Of a stretch of 64,000 nt of DNA, positions 10,547 to 21,159 are shown one piece after another; position 1 is the first letter of the stretch, and each line of letters starts with the position of its first letter. The notes beneath the pieces are model-generated. The model made no database searches and was not told where the DNA came from. It was given only the letters and a program-made list of their open reading frames with translations. The position numbers and the translations under genes are program-made. This DNA comes from Eutreptiella sp. 'Long Island Sound 2002' (Eukaryota > Euglenozoa > Euglenophyceae > Eutreptiales > Eutreptiaceae). The stretch spans positions 25,907,000 through 25,970,999 of the forward strand of contig OZ038384.1 in the NCBI GenBank assembly GCA_964036045.1, read 5' to 3'.

Positions 10547-12523
10547 TCACCTGCGCCGCCGCTTGTGTGGGGGCTGGGGCTGCGGCGGTGGCGGTTTGCG
10601 CCGGCGGTAGCGCCAGTGGGCGAGGGCGCTGCGCAAGGCCCCGGGGAGCCAGTTGTTGGCGTCCGCGTCCGTGATGCGGAGCACCGCCCCCCCTTCCAGG
10701 AAGGGCGGCCACGTCGGCCCCCTGTCGGGGCACGCCGCCCGGATCACTGACCAGAGGACCCTCTCGTGGTCCTCTGGGGCTGCCCACCCCCCCGGGGGTA
10801 CCTCCCAGTTTCCTCCGTCCCTCCGGAGGAGCACAGCATCGAAAGGCCGGTTCCTCATCCCCCTGGTGGTCCCCTGGTTGGCCCAGCTCAACCACCCGTA
10901 CACCTCCCCCACCAGGGGGAGGGCCTCATCCCCAGGAGGGTCCGGGACCGTGATCCAGTCCCGGTCCCAGGGCCGGGCCCCCTCTGCCCCTCACGCCGGC
11001 TCCCCCTGCGGCTTCTGTGCCTGCGGCGCCGGCGCCGCGCCCCGCCCCCCCCCCGCCGAGGCCATCCGCGCCGGCTCTGCTCCCGGTGCGGGGGGGGCTG
11101 GCTGGTGCTGGAGTCATGGGGGTTTGGGGGGGATGAGCTCTCCGGTGTCGATGTTGTAGAGGTGGGGTTGGTGGTGGTGTGTGTGGTGCGCCGGCATCTG
11201 TTGGATGCCGGGGGGGGGCACCTCAACGGCTGCACGTCCAGCTGCGGGGGCGCCCCGCCCCCCGCCCCCCTCCCTTCGACCCGCCCTCCCCCCCTGGGCT
11301 CCCATGCCCCGTGCCACCTGTCCCTGGGGGTCCGTGGCGCCCTTGCCCTTGCCCTTGGGCCCCCTTCCGGCCCCCACGCCTCTGTCTGCCTGCCCGTGCC
11401 GTGGGTCCCGCCCCCTGTCACCCACGCCCTGGCCTGCCTGCTCTCCCACCGTCCCTCGCTCCGCTCCATGCACCTGGGCGCCCTGTCCGCGCCCCTGCGC
11501 GCCCTTCCCGTGCCCTGGCCCCTTCCCGGCTCCCTTCCCTGTGTCGCGACGTCCGCTGCCCGCGCTCTGTCCCCCTCCGCTGCTGCTGGCCTCGGTGCCC
11601 CGTCCGTGTTTGCGTTCTTGCTCCTTGCCGCGTGTGCCCTGGCCCGCTCCCTGCGCGTGCCCCTGGGCACTTCCCCTGTCGCCTCCTGTCCCCCGCTCTG
11701 TGCTCCCGTGGCTGGCGAGCAGCTCTGCCTGCGCGCCGTCCCCTCCTTCCTGGATCACGCGCCTGGCGTCCCGCTGCCTTTGCAGCTGCGGCAGCGTGAC
11801 GCCCGGCGGCGAGCGCTCGGGCGCCGGGGGGCGGACCTGCCGCGTCCGCCCCGGGGGGAAGGGCTTGGTGGGGAACGGCTTGGGGGGGCTGGTGTGAGTG
11901 TGGGTGGGGTTGGCGTGGGCGCGGTACTTCGCACCCTCCCTGCCCACTGCTGCTGCTGCGGCGGCCGCCGGCGAGGCGCCCGTGGCCCGTGCGGGGTCCA
12001 TCCCCCGCTTTCTTGGCGTGCTGGGGGCCGCAGCGTGGCCGGCCGAGTCGGTGGCACGGCTCGCCGGGGCCGCGGTCGCAACCCCTTGCGCACCCTCCCT
12101 GCTCCCCTCCGCAGCTGCGGCAGGCCTCGGCGATGCGCCCGGTTCCTGCGCCGGGGCTACCCCCCGTGTCGGCGGCGTGCCGGGGGCCGCGGTCGGGGCC
12201 GCGGCGTGGCTCGCTGGGGCTGCGGTCTCCGCTCCCCGCGCGTCTGGGGCCCCCTCCCGGGGCGGGGGGGCAGGGCTTGCTGTTTCGGCGGCGGGGGCGG
12301 TCACCTCGGCCGGCGCAGGCCCCCGGGTCAACGGTCCGGTGTCAGCGGAGGCCGCCCAGGGCTGTCCAGCCGGCGGCCCGCCCGGCAACGCCGCCTCCGC
12401 CAAACTCCGCTCCTCGCGCTACGCGGGGGTCTCCCCCGCCCATTCCGGGGAGACGGGGGAGCGGGAGCGGGACCGGCGGTGGTGGCAATCGTCCCGCTGG
12501 GGGGAGCAATCGGAGTCTGACAT
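10547..12523 (-). pseudogene. Long minus-strand ORF of block A, unknown protein
   Basis: One frame runs from ATG 12523 to TGA 10547 (about 658 codons) with only three stops: TAG 12421-12419, TGA 11116-11114, TGA 10993-10991. The start encodes an Arg/Ser-rich segment (HHRRSRSRSPVSPEW), then Ala/Pro and Gly/Lys/Gln-rich low complexity, then a normal-looking folded segment (RPWDRDWITVPDPPGDEALP ... PFDAVLLRRDGGNWEVPPGG ... LRSALAHWRYRRRK). Protein-like residues on both sides of each stop argue for one ancestral ORF. No family recognised; a structural gag-like role is only a guess. Confidence 0.4.
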
Positions 12524-12546
12524 CACTGTTATCCTGGTAGGCATGC

Positions 12547-13770
12547 GTGGTGGCAGGTGCGCCCTTCCCACTACCTCCCGGTGCATCAGTGTCGTGCCGT
12601 GGGCAGTGCTGTGCAGTGCTCTGGGGGGGGGGAGGGGGGGGAGGGCATGCCTGGAGACCATACCCCCCCCCAACCCCCTGGACACCGCAGCAGAGGAACA
12701 CGGGTTCCTTCGACGACGCGGAACTGAGGGCGCTCTACGGCATCCACGCCACCAGAGCCTCGAGCGAGCTACTGGCAGCCCTCCGGGAACAACTCCGGGA
12801 CGTGAACCCGCGCAGGCTCTTCGCCGTGGTCCCCCTGCCGCACACCGCAACAACCCAATTCTTTGTGCGGCAGCTCCACGCGCTCTTCACCCCCGGGACA
12901 CAGATCACGCACGACCTTGTTGACGTGTGGATCTGGTGGTTCAACACCCACCAGCCGGACCAGGGAGGCATATGGGTCCCACACCTGGGCTGGGCACACA
13001 CGCTCATAGCACCACCGATGGACCCCAGGCCCGCATCCAGCACCTGGGTCCCGGAGCGGGGCGCCCCACCGCCGAGAGCCGAAACCCTCCGCATCCCACC
13101 GTACGAAGGCCTGGCGGAATCGGTAAGCAGGACAGCCCGCGACAGGGGGCGTAACCTCGGGAGCATGGTGGAGCGGTACCTGGAGGCTGCACGCGCTGGG
13201 CCCCCGCCACGCGAACGCAACCCCAGCACCATTGCCATGATCGTGTTGGAAAGTGGCCACTACTACCAAGTGCCGATCAGCCCGCACCCGCAGGAGAGCC
13301 ACTGGAGCCTGGAGGCCGTCGACTCCATGCTCCCGGCGACCACGGCCCTGCCGGACAGCCCGGCCCCCCTGCTCAACGACCAGCCCCCGGACCCCGTAAC
13401 GGCCATCGTATCGGGGACAGCTGGCACCTGGCACCCAGGCCATGCCCTCTACTGCCTCTGGCGCTGGGCGCGGCGCCGCTGGCCGCACACCAGGGAATGG
13501 ACGGCGACATGGAGGTTCCACCTGGACGGCCGGTAGCAGCTCGCGGCCATCCCCCAGCGCGAACGGACAGCAGAGACCCCCACTGCAACAAACCTGTGCC
13601 CCGTCTTCGCGATCCACCAGCTCCGGGCGCTGGCTCCCGGCGAGCAACTGCAGCCCGCCATCCGCACTGAGACGGAGGCCCAGGCGGCACACGCGGCCCT
13701 TGTGCACGAAATCCTCAGTCCCCTCCGCAGCGCCCTCGTGCGGCGCGTGGGAAACCCCCCAGGGCCCTGA
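12547..13770 (+). pseudogene. Ulp1/C48-like protease ORF, copy 2
   Basis: Second copy of the protease-like ORF (12547-13536, 329 aa). The same His (SGHYYQV), Asp (EAVDSM) and Cys (HALYCLW) are kept. The disordered N-terminal region of copy 1 is missing; the copy begins where the 1.85-kb repeat starts. The TAG (13534-13536) is shared with copy 1, and the same downstream frame stays open to TGA at 13768. In that downstream part several differences between copies change the residue, so it gives no sign of recent protein-level constraint. Confidence 0.48.
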
Positions 13771-14501
13771 ACAACCGCGAGCCAAAAGAAGGAACACAGC
13801 CTCATGAACACGCGGGGCAACACCGTCGGGACCGCCCCGCCCCGCCCGACGCGGCACGCGCGTGCCCTGCCCACCGCAGCCGGTCACTGGCAGTGCAGCG
13901 ATGACGCACCGCCGCGCACGCACGGCGCGAATCCCGCACTGGCCATCCGCAAGTGAGGAGACGACACGGCGGCCCCGGGACCACCTTCTCTCGCCGGAGG
14001 ACCCGACGAAAGGCCTCACACCAACGGCTGCGGAACCAGCCGTCAACCGCGAGGACCGCAGGCGAGCCGACCTTGTCCAAGAGGACCCCCTCGTACAACA
14101 AGACAACGCGCGACCGCGCGACACACTCCACCAACGCCCGTCGGTCGGGCACGCCGGCAGGAAAGGCGTCAACCTGCCCGGCACGTGCAACGGACACACA
14201 ACAAATATGGGCTAGCCTTAGCGGCCCATGATGTCGAACACAAACAATGACCCAATGAATTCCTCCCACATTCCCCAGGCGGGGGCCATGCTCCCCAGAT
14301 CCCCGCAACGCCCCCACAACAGAGAAGAGGACGAGGCCCAACACGGACCTGTCCTTCCACCCAACCCTCCTCTCCCACAAAACGGACACACGATGGACCG
14401 GGCCAAGGGGCCAGCCAAACACGCGGGACCCGCGGCCAGACCGATGACCACGGGAACGTTATCAAGAAGTCGTCAAGAATGTTACCTTCCAAGACAAGAA
14501 T
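12652..14501. repeat. Internal 1.85-kb direct repeat of block A, copy 2
   Basis: Partner of 6002-7852. The two copies lie 6650 bp apart, and the minus-strand ORF and the G-run island lie between them. Confidence 0.8.
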
Positions 14502-15744
14502 GAAGGGATACGTGCGCCGCTGGGTCCGGCGCGCACCTCCTCCGAGAAAGGTAAACGCCTAGGATGCTGGGGCGGTTTTGGCACATGTAACCTGCGAGAA
14601 TGGTCCGAGGGACACACTCCCTGCAGCCCAGAAAGGTAACAGCGTCGACGGACGAGAGGGGGGCCTCGACACTGACCAGTATTCCTTTCCTCCGGACCCC
14701 TACCAGTGCACGCAAGGGGCCAGGAGCTCGCCATACGGGAACCGCGAGCCCGCCGGCTCATGCCGGCGAACACGGGAGTGTTACGCCGAGCCCAGCCCGC
14801 CGCGCCGGACGGGACGCCTCGACGCCAGAGCACGAGCCAAGCAATCCTAACCTCTGGACACCGCACTGCGGCACCAACACGCCAGCCACAGAACCTGCAA
14901 GACACGGCACGATACAGCACACAGCAGGCAGGCAAACACGAGCACGAGCACCGGACCACCGAGCCGGAGCAGCACCCTGAGGCTCCCATGGGGAGCACAG
15001 GGATGCACCGAGGGGGACCGAAGGGGCCTTGTTACCGACGGGGGTGTACATATGATCGGCACAAGCGCAGCTGAAAGGATGGCCGAAGGACACTGCGAAA
15101 TACCAGGTGAAGCAATGTGCGTGTGAAGATGCCTCCAGGGCAGGACAGGGCGTGTCGTACCAAATTTCAAATATTTTCTCACGCGGTCGTACCAATTGTT
15201 GCTACCCCCCTTCCCCTGAGGACACGCCCCGCCATGAGGGGGCGGCGCACCGCCACAACGTACGGTACTGGCCCCACGCAACTGGAACATTCAGAACCGA
15301 CCCTAGACGTCCGCCACGACCCAACGCGTCCAACGGCAGGACAAGACGGCCGTTGGGCGGCGCCGATGATGACGTACCAACCACGGTAATGCCAACAACA
15401 CAACAACCACACGCGCGGACATCCTGAAACCGGACACACCGCGAAACAACATCCCTGACGGGAAACAAGCAACGTAGGGACAACTACAGCGACCAAACAC
15501 AGCCGGCCGGGCACATACGGGCCACCACGCAACCCAGACAGGCTGACCACCGGCGAACAAACGCAGGCGAACCAACACCACGCACCAGGCACGCCCTGGT
15601 CGCGACACATCCACCGCACCGGACAGGCAGGCCGCCGCAACCCTCAGAACAAACCGAGAAGACAACGAAAACCACTTCCGACTACATCGGCGCGGTCTAC
15701 ACAACCGGCTGCCGATCAAACTGCTGCAGGACAACGACCCGACA

Positions 15745-15945
15745 ATGAACAGACCACACGCAAGCCAGCGAACGCCCAACCGGCCAGGCATGCAAGGGTC
15801 GAAACGGGAACGGCTTCCCATGGGCTGGCGACAACATGCTGCGCCACGCCCGCCGACCGCCATACCCACAAGCACAACAGAACACCACGACTCTACCATC
15901 ACGAACGCGACTAACCAACATTAACCAACAACACCACACTACACT
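15745..15945. repeat. Imperfect direct repeat, copy 1
   Basis: About 200 bp, starting near AGACCACACGCAAGCC at 15751, recurs 378 bp further on. Shared blocks include GGGTCGAAAC, CACGCCCGCCGAC and GACTCTACCATCACG. Confidence 0.6.
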
Positions 15946-16122
15946 TGGACAAACCAAGGCGCAACTAACCGCCACCGAAACGGAGATGCCGGCTACACAA
16001 ACAACATTCAGCTGAGAGACCACCGGCAGCAGCGCGACGGGACCCACGCAAACCCAGCCGACCGTGAGGCGGCCAAGACAACCATGCACAAACCACACTG
16101 CAGCTGCAGCCGCGACCTGACC

Positions 16123-16324
16123 GTAAACAGACCACACGCAAGCCGGCCAACATCAAACCAGCCAGGCGTGCACGGGTCGAAACTGGAACAGTGTCTAACA
16201 GGTTGGCCACGCCATGATGCGTCACGCCCGCCGACGACCATACCCACGAACAAAACAGAACGTCGTGACTCTACCATCACGCAGCCGACCAACGAACATT
16301 AACAAACTACACCGAACCATTAAA
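16123..16324. repeat. Imperfect direct repeat, copy 2
   Basis: Partner of 15745-15945; the AGACCACACGCAAGCC block is at 16129 and the GACTCTACCATCACG block near 16269. Confidence 0.6.
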
Positions 16325-16792
16325 CAACCAACCAACCAACCACAATGACCAGCTTCGAACCCCCAGCCCCCCGGTAGAGCGCAAGCTCAACCGAGTCAGG
16401 AGCCGTGAGTGTGCGCCACGGCATGCGAGTCCCGTAGCGAGTGCTTCTTTAAGTCGCCTCAGGCCTACTGAAAACCAACCAAGGTGGGGGTGCCTGCAGG
16501 ACAGAGCCTTTGCCCTGGCTCCGGGCCCCTGGGCCCCAGAATCCGGAGGTTGATGAGGATGTGCGATGGGACCCTCCCCCACGTGTCATCCGCCCGAAGC
16601 AGAGGAATGTGAGCCTCTGGTCGAACATGGGTTACCTCTCTGGGCAGAACGCGCTGTAGAATACTGCTCGCGGCCACATCGCCCTTTCCCCATGTGGGGG
16701 AGCGACTTTGTGGGGGCACGTGCAGTAGGGCCGTGGGTGGGTGATCAAAAGCCCCTTTGTAAGACCGCCCTCGGGAGCAGCCCCCGTCCCGA

Positions 16793-16812
16793 GATGACCT
16801 ACCTACCTACCT
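16793..16812 (+). repeat. CTAC/TACC tract beside the right block A repeat
   Basis: A short CTAC tandem tract directly abuts the right repeat. A similar tract forms the 3' tail of the retroposon at 32680-33216, so this may be the tail of another retroposon lying upstream. No target duplication was found for it. Confidence 0.4.
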
Positions 16813-18240
16813 CTTAAAGAACGTAGGGCGGAGCCCCTGGGTACCCTAAACAAGTGTCATACCGTTCGCAGCTCGCGTGGCCTACCCTTTATTGCGTCAT
16901 ATACATGCACGAGTATGCACGAGCTCGGAAGCGCACTATTTTTAGCACACCAATAACAATCAAGCCATACCCAGCGTGTACCACAATCACTGACGCAACC
17001 AGGGGGTGGCCCCCCCTGGGCTTAATCACCTTACTTACCGCTGGAGAGAGAGAGCAAGTGGGAGTGTGGAACGACTCACAAGCGAAGCAAATCGATTATG
17101 CACGCGTGCGTATGTTCTAATCAGTGCTACAAAAAAGGGAAGTTGGTGTGCAAGAGCAGTTGTCATGGTTGCCCCGCATTGCACCGCAGGACAGGAAAGG
17201 TAGCCCCCCGTGACAACCACTCCCTGGGCGAAGGCCATCAGTCTCTCCTTGATCTCACCTCTAATCATCGTGCAATCTGCTAATCAACCCCTCTGCTCTA
17301 TGTTTGCGTTGCCACACGGCAAGTCTACGGTAACGCGAGGCAAGCAATGTGTATGCTGCATGCAAAGCAAACACAACCTGTATGTTTATACCTCTTTCTT
17401 TGAACTCTTATTCAATTATCGAATTCTTCATTCTTGAATTTTTTCTGTAAGCATGGGTGGAATCTCTACGTTTATTGTTTAATGTGTGTCTTGTCATTTC
17501 TTGATTATTACGTGACATACTGTTATAATCTGATTCTCCCGTGCTTTTTCGGCCGTGAATTAAGACGGTCCCCTGCGCACCGCTTTTCTCTGCGTGTGAT
17601 TCCAGGGATGTAAAAATTCCTGTGATGAAATAAAAATGCATAAAAATGTGCATTTAATGCACATGAAAATTCTGGACAGGTGTGCACCCTCAGAAAAATT
17701 CTATGCCGTAATTTGACGGATTTACGTGTATCGTCGTTCGTTGCGCATAAATCAGGTGCTCATCCCTTGGATCCTTTCTTTTCAGATATCCCTGAGCAAA
17801 TACAACGAGGTAGGCCGCGTTCTGGCCGAACCGCTGCCTCAAGGACCACTATCCAGAATTTCAAAACCCCATTAAGGGGCAAAGAAGTCTTAACGTCATT
17901 TCCTCGCCCTAAGGACAGGCCAGGTACAGCCAGCAGGTTCCACGAGACCCAGACTGCGTGCCCTGACCGTATCCTGCGTTGGGCTTTGCGTTTTGCTACT
18001 TGGAGGGAGAAATGCATCATCATAAGACTTTGCATGCCCATTCCAACGCCCTACCAAGCCACAGCCGCCCCAGCCACGCCTCTAAGCGCAGTGGGGGCTG
18101 TAGGTGTCTGTTACGACAAGGCAAAAACTGGCGACTGCCCTGACGCAGCGCCCTCTTTACAGTGTTAGGGAGGTTATAGGTAATTTTAGAAAAGATGCTG
18201 AAACCATGGAGAGGTCAAGAAAAATACCCTCTTTCATTTA
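16811..18240. repeat. Block A right direct repeat (LTR-like, 1.43 kb)
   Basis: Partner of 2864-4291, closely similar with scattered substitutions, same orientation. Together the pair bounds a 15.4-kb unit. Confidence 0.6.
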
Positions 18241-18823
18241 AAATGCGTCAGTGGTGGCCACCACAGCACAGGGGGGGAAAAGGAAAAAGTGTATTTCCAT
18301 GGCAAAAGTTAAGCTTTAGTTGTTTTGGAGATGCCTGAAGGCATACTACAACTTTATCTTAGTATTGGCCTATCCAAAAAGGGGCGACAAAGCACTTTGA
18401 CCTACAACACCAAACATTGAACTTTGGATGTTGTGTTGACCCCTGACCCCCCCCCACTGATTAGACCTAAGCACCACTTCCTGGACTGACTGAGGCGCTG
18501 ACATTGATCCAGAGCCTGTACATTGTTCTATATTTTCTCATGAATGCTTAACTATCCTAGTGGTCTGCACCCTAGGGCGCCCGGGCACCTCTTTGTCAGA
18601 GGTCCTGGGTTCAATTGCCGGTCAGCCTAGCTAAGTAGGAGGGTCCCACGTGACATGGCAGTGACCTCATCGCCACATACCATGCAACCTCAGTACCTAT
18701 GGGACCAAAAACAAAGCGTGCACATCTCTAGACGGCACTACAAAAAGGAGAGTGCCCATGTGCGCAGTGTTTTCATGATTGTAGGGTATTTTTCAACTAT
18801 CCCTTCCTAAATCTGTAGTTATT
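18241..18823. other. Non-coding stretch with a tRNA-like promoter site
   Basis: No ORF of interest. It contains only the A/B-box-like site described separately and a C-run near 18449. Confidence 0.4.
18553..18618 (+). promoter_or_regulatory. tRNA-like A and B boxes (possible SINE head)
   Basis: TATCCTAGTGG at 18553-18563 matches the RNA polymerase III A-box consensus at 10 of 11 positions. GGTTCAATTGC at 18608-18618 matches the B box at 10 of 11. The spacing is 55 bases, longer than in a normal tRNA (about 44) and closer to a class II tRNA. The T stem does not pair well, so a tRNA-derived SINE or decayed tRNA is more likely than a working gene. Confidence 0.35.
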
Positions 18824-19186
18824 ATGCTTGCCTTTGTTAATACACTATCTTCTGTAACTGCAGCCCTTCATGTTGTGCATTTGATCCTGTATTTGCTCTC
18901 TGCACTGTGGGTACTTGAGAGTTTTGGTTTACTTCAACAAAACACTTATTTTGGAAAACCTGAGCTACATCAAGAAGCAGCAGGAGCAAGCAGAGGCACA
19001 AACAAAACAACATCATCAGAACATTCAACAGTGGAAGCCTGTTTGAACTTTCTGGAGGACTCACCTGCAGCCGCGGTGGGCCAAGGGGAGATTGAGGAGG
19101 TTGTTGGAGCGCCGAAGGAGGAGCCAGCCCCAGAGGTTGGTGCAACAGTGCCTCACGTGAAGGGGGAGCCACTCCCACATGACTGA
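18824..19186 (+). CDS. Short ORF of unknown function
   Basis: A 120-residue ORF with a hydrophobic N-terminal half (about residues 5-35, enough for a signal or membrane segment) and an acidic, Pro/Glu-rich C-terminal half. Another frame over 18960-19050 also reads as protein-like (KKQQEQAEAQTKQHHQN), so this may be exon or decayed transposon sequence rather than a real gene. Not recognised. Confidence 0.2.
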   Translation: MLAFVNTLSSVTAALHVVHLILYLLSALWVLESFGLLQQNTYFGKPELHQEAAGASRGTNKTTSSEHSTVEACLNFLEDSPAAAVGQGEIEEVVGAPKEEPAPEVGATVPHVKGEPLPHD

Positions 19187-19330
19187 CTATTCACGAGCCT
19201 CAAGGGAATGACGGGGTGGCAGTGGCGGCAGCAACATGGAGCACGGTTTCGTAGGCAGTTCTGGAGGTGCGTAATGGTGCAGCGGCATCACCGTGTGCAA
19301 GATGCAGTGCAAACGAGGTGAGATGCTGAC

Positions 19331-19748
19331 ATGGTCCGGCGCGCGAACGCACACATCGCAAGTGTACTCCCCCAAGTAACCTACACTGCGCTCGCAAGGG
19401 TCCATCGGGTGGGTGATCATCCCATGCTTGTAGATACGCATCCAAAGGATGACAGTCCCCTTATGGGGGAAATAGCCCTGGGTGACATTTCGGGGGGGGG
19501 GACTGTTTACCAATGCCTTGCTTTGTGCAAATGGACCTGCTCGTGCTGCATGGATGCGTTCGGGGCGAGATTCATTATGGGGACGCATTGTGGATCCTCG
19601 ATGTGGGGTCGTGTGTAACGCTCTTAGGCCCCACATGCCTCTGCCGTGGTCTGGACAGCGCATTGTGCTGGTACCGTACACAGGTATTGCCTGGGGACGT
19701 CTGCCTGTGGCAATGCAGAATGAACTGGTCACGTTTGGCTTCTCAAAG
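19331..19748 (+). pseudogene. 2OG-Fe(II) oxygenase-like fragment
   Basis: Frames read DSPLMGEIALGDISGG, then, after a frameshift at the G-run near 19490-19500, LRPHMPLPWSGQRIVLVPYT and LPVAMQNELVTFGFSK. The R-P-H..PW motif followed by RIVL.YT and a final L..(L/F)GF resembles the second metal-binding His and the 2-oxoglutarate-binding Arg of oxygenase-like ORFs carried by some algal transposons. Only the C-terminal part is seen and the frame is broken. Homology is inferred from the motif. Confidence 0.42.
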
Positions 19749-19776
19749 TAAGGATGTCTTTTTGTGTAGCGCCTCG

Positions 19777-19806
19777 CGGTTGAACCGGTGAAGTCGGTGC
19801 AACCGC
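19777..19806. repeat. Inverted repeat CGCGGTTG / CAACCGCG
   Basis: A perfect 8-base inverted repeat encloses 14 bases. The short palindrome GGTTGAACC occurs within it and again near 19819, 20251 and 20261. This may mark an old transposon end. Confidence 0.4.
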
Positions 19807-20490
19807 GCGCCTTTCCAGCGGTTGAACCAGCTCCTAAGATGGTTACATTTTACTGCATTCCATGAGGAAACAGGCTCCTGGCAATCAGGTGTAGGGTTAC
19901 ATGTAATTGTTGTTCACTAAAGAGGGTCAAAAGTCCTAAAGGTAATCCAAAGAAGGCACAGGGGTGTATGTCACCACCCCTAGCGAAAAGTGGATCGTGA
20001 AGCCGTGCGGTTTCACCAATACAGCCGCCGCCACTGGCGCCACCGCAACCACCGCCGTGAAATATGATTCAAGAGAGAGAGGTCTCGAATGTTTTGGAAC
20101 CACTGAGGTATAATGGTTTTTCGAAAACATTCTTTTTAGGGGGTGTCGCATCTCTTCGCGGGCTGAAAAATAGCGGTTTTCAGGTTTCTACTTTACAATT
20201 TGTTCCTGTACCACGATAGGGGTTCGACCGTGGGGAAGCCAAAATGAAATGGTTCGGTTGAACCCGGTTGAACCACGGTTTCACTTGGGGAATTTAAGGG
20301 TACCTGATCCGAATGAGCCCGTAGGGCATTTTGTCCTCCCTGCCAGAAGTCCTCGGGCACAATGTCCCCCTGGACACACCATCACCGAGGCGGACTGTCC
20401 TCTCCTCATTCCTGTCTCAGCTCTTGCGACAGGACGCCTCCAAGGAGCTGAATCAAGTGTGACACACCGCGGAAGGCACCCCAGCACTTC

Positions 20491-21159
20491 TCACATTCTC
20501 TGTAACCCTACCTCATGGAACCACCAGAGATCTGCTGGTGTTGCTGGACTCTGGAGCCCAGGTCAATCTCGTCCGCCGTGGACTCCTCCACCCATCGCTC
20601 CTCCACACAAGCTCCCAGCCGGCTCGGCTCAAACCCCATGATTGGAGGTACTGACGAAGCCAATCGCAGCCTCCGATTCTGGCGCTCTTATTCGCCACAA
20701 GTTGACTCCTGGGCCACACCCGCGGAGTTTTTCGATGTCTTACACCAGGCTGGCATCTCGGGCTACGACCTCATTCTGGGGTGCCCCTTCATGGTCAACA
20801 ATTCCATGGGCCCCCTGCCTCACCATCAATGCCTCGTGATCGCGTCAGAGGACCATTTATTTTACCTTTTACCTAGATCTCAGGGTGATGTCTCTGCCGT
20901 CGAGACAACCCCCCCATCAGTCCCCCCAGATGATCTGCCAGATCGACCCACCCGTTGGGTTACCAGCTCCTACACTATCCAATCGGAGCATCCTCAAATG
21001 TTACTCCACCACTTTGGCTGTCCCACACCCATGTTGACGTCTTCGGCTCGGCCGTCAACCACCGATTCCCTCAGTACACGACCGAAACTGACAGTGCATG
21101 GCGGCGATCTTGGTACAAGGAATTCATCTGGACCAATCCTCCGTTCGAATGGCTCGAAT
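20491..21159 (+). pseudogene. Element D, 5' part: protease and NPPF module
   Basis: Aspartic protease motifs are present: LLDSGAQVNLVRRGLL (DSG at 20547-20555) and GYDLILGCPFMVNN near 20762-20803, separated by frameshifts. From 21030 another frame reads HVDVFGSAVNHRFPQY and IWTNPPFEWLE, a D-x-F-x-S...N-P-P-F module like that of phage-type N6-adenine methyltransferases. The frame is cut at 21159 by insertion of element B and resumes at 35038 with QVVQKFIKDKAQGILLLP. The 5' end and LTR of D were not found. Confidence 0.7.
21156..21159. repeat. Target-site duplication of element B, left
   Basis: GAAT here against GAAC at 35038-35041. The target codons of element D predict GAAC, so the left copy has probably changed one base. 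Confidence 0.55.

Larger units (their letters stand above)
14502..16810. other. AC-rich stretch without assigned genes
   Basis: The plus strand is strongly biased to A and C (ACAACAAC, CCAACCAACC tracts at 16318-16341). ORFs on the minus strand are rich in Cys, Val and Trp, as expected for shadows of such composition. No gene supported. It contains a duplicated segment (15751 and 16129) and ends in a CTAC tract. Confidence 0.45.

Noticed and set aside
8608-10674. 688-residue plus-strand ORF as a real protein
   Set aside because: Low-complexity Gly/Pro/Arg sequence in G-run DNA with an equally long frame on the other strand; lack of stops follows from composition.
6002-14501. The 1.85-kb internal repeats as LTRs of an inner element
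   Set aside because: They contain coding sequence, lack a CA end, and show no target duplication or primer site.
14502-16300. Membrane protein suggested by hydrophobic minus-strand ORFs
   Set aside because: The Val/Cys/Trp richness is the direct result of AC-rich DNA on the other strand, and frames overlap without preference.
15745-16324. CRISPR-like array
   Set aside because: Only two imperfect copies and a eukaryotic context.
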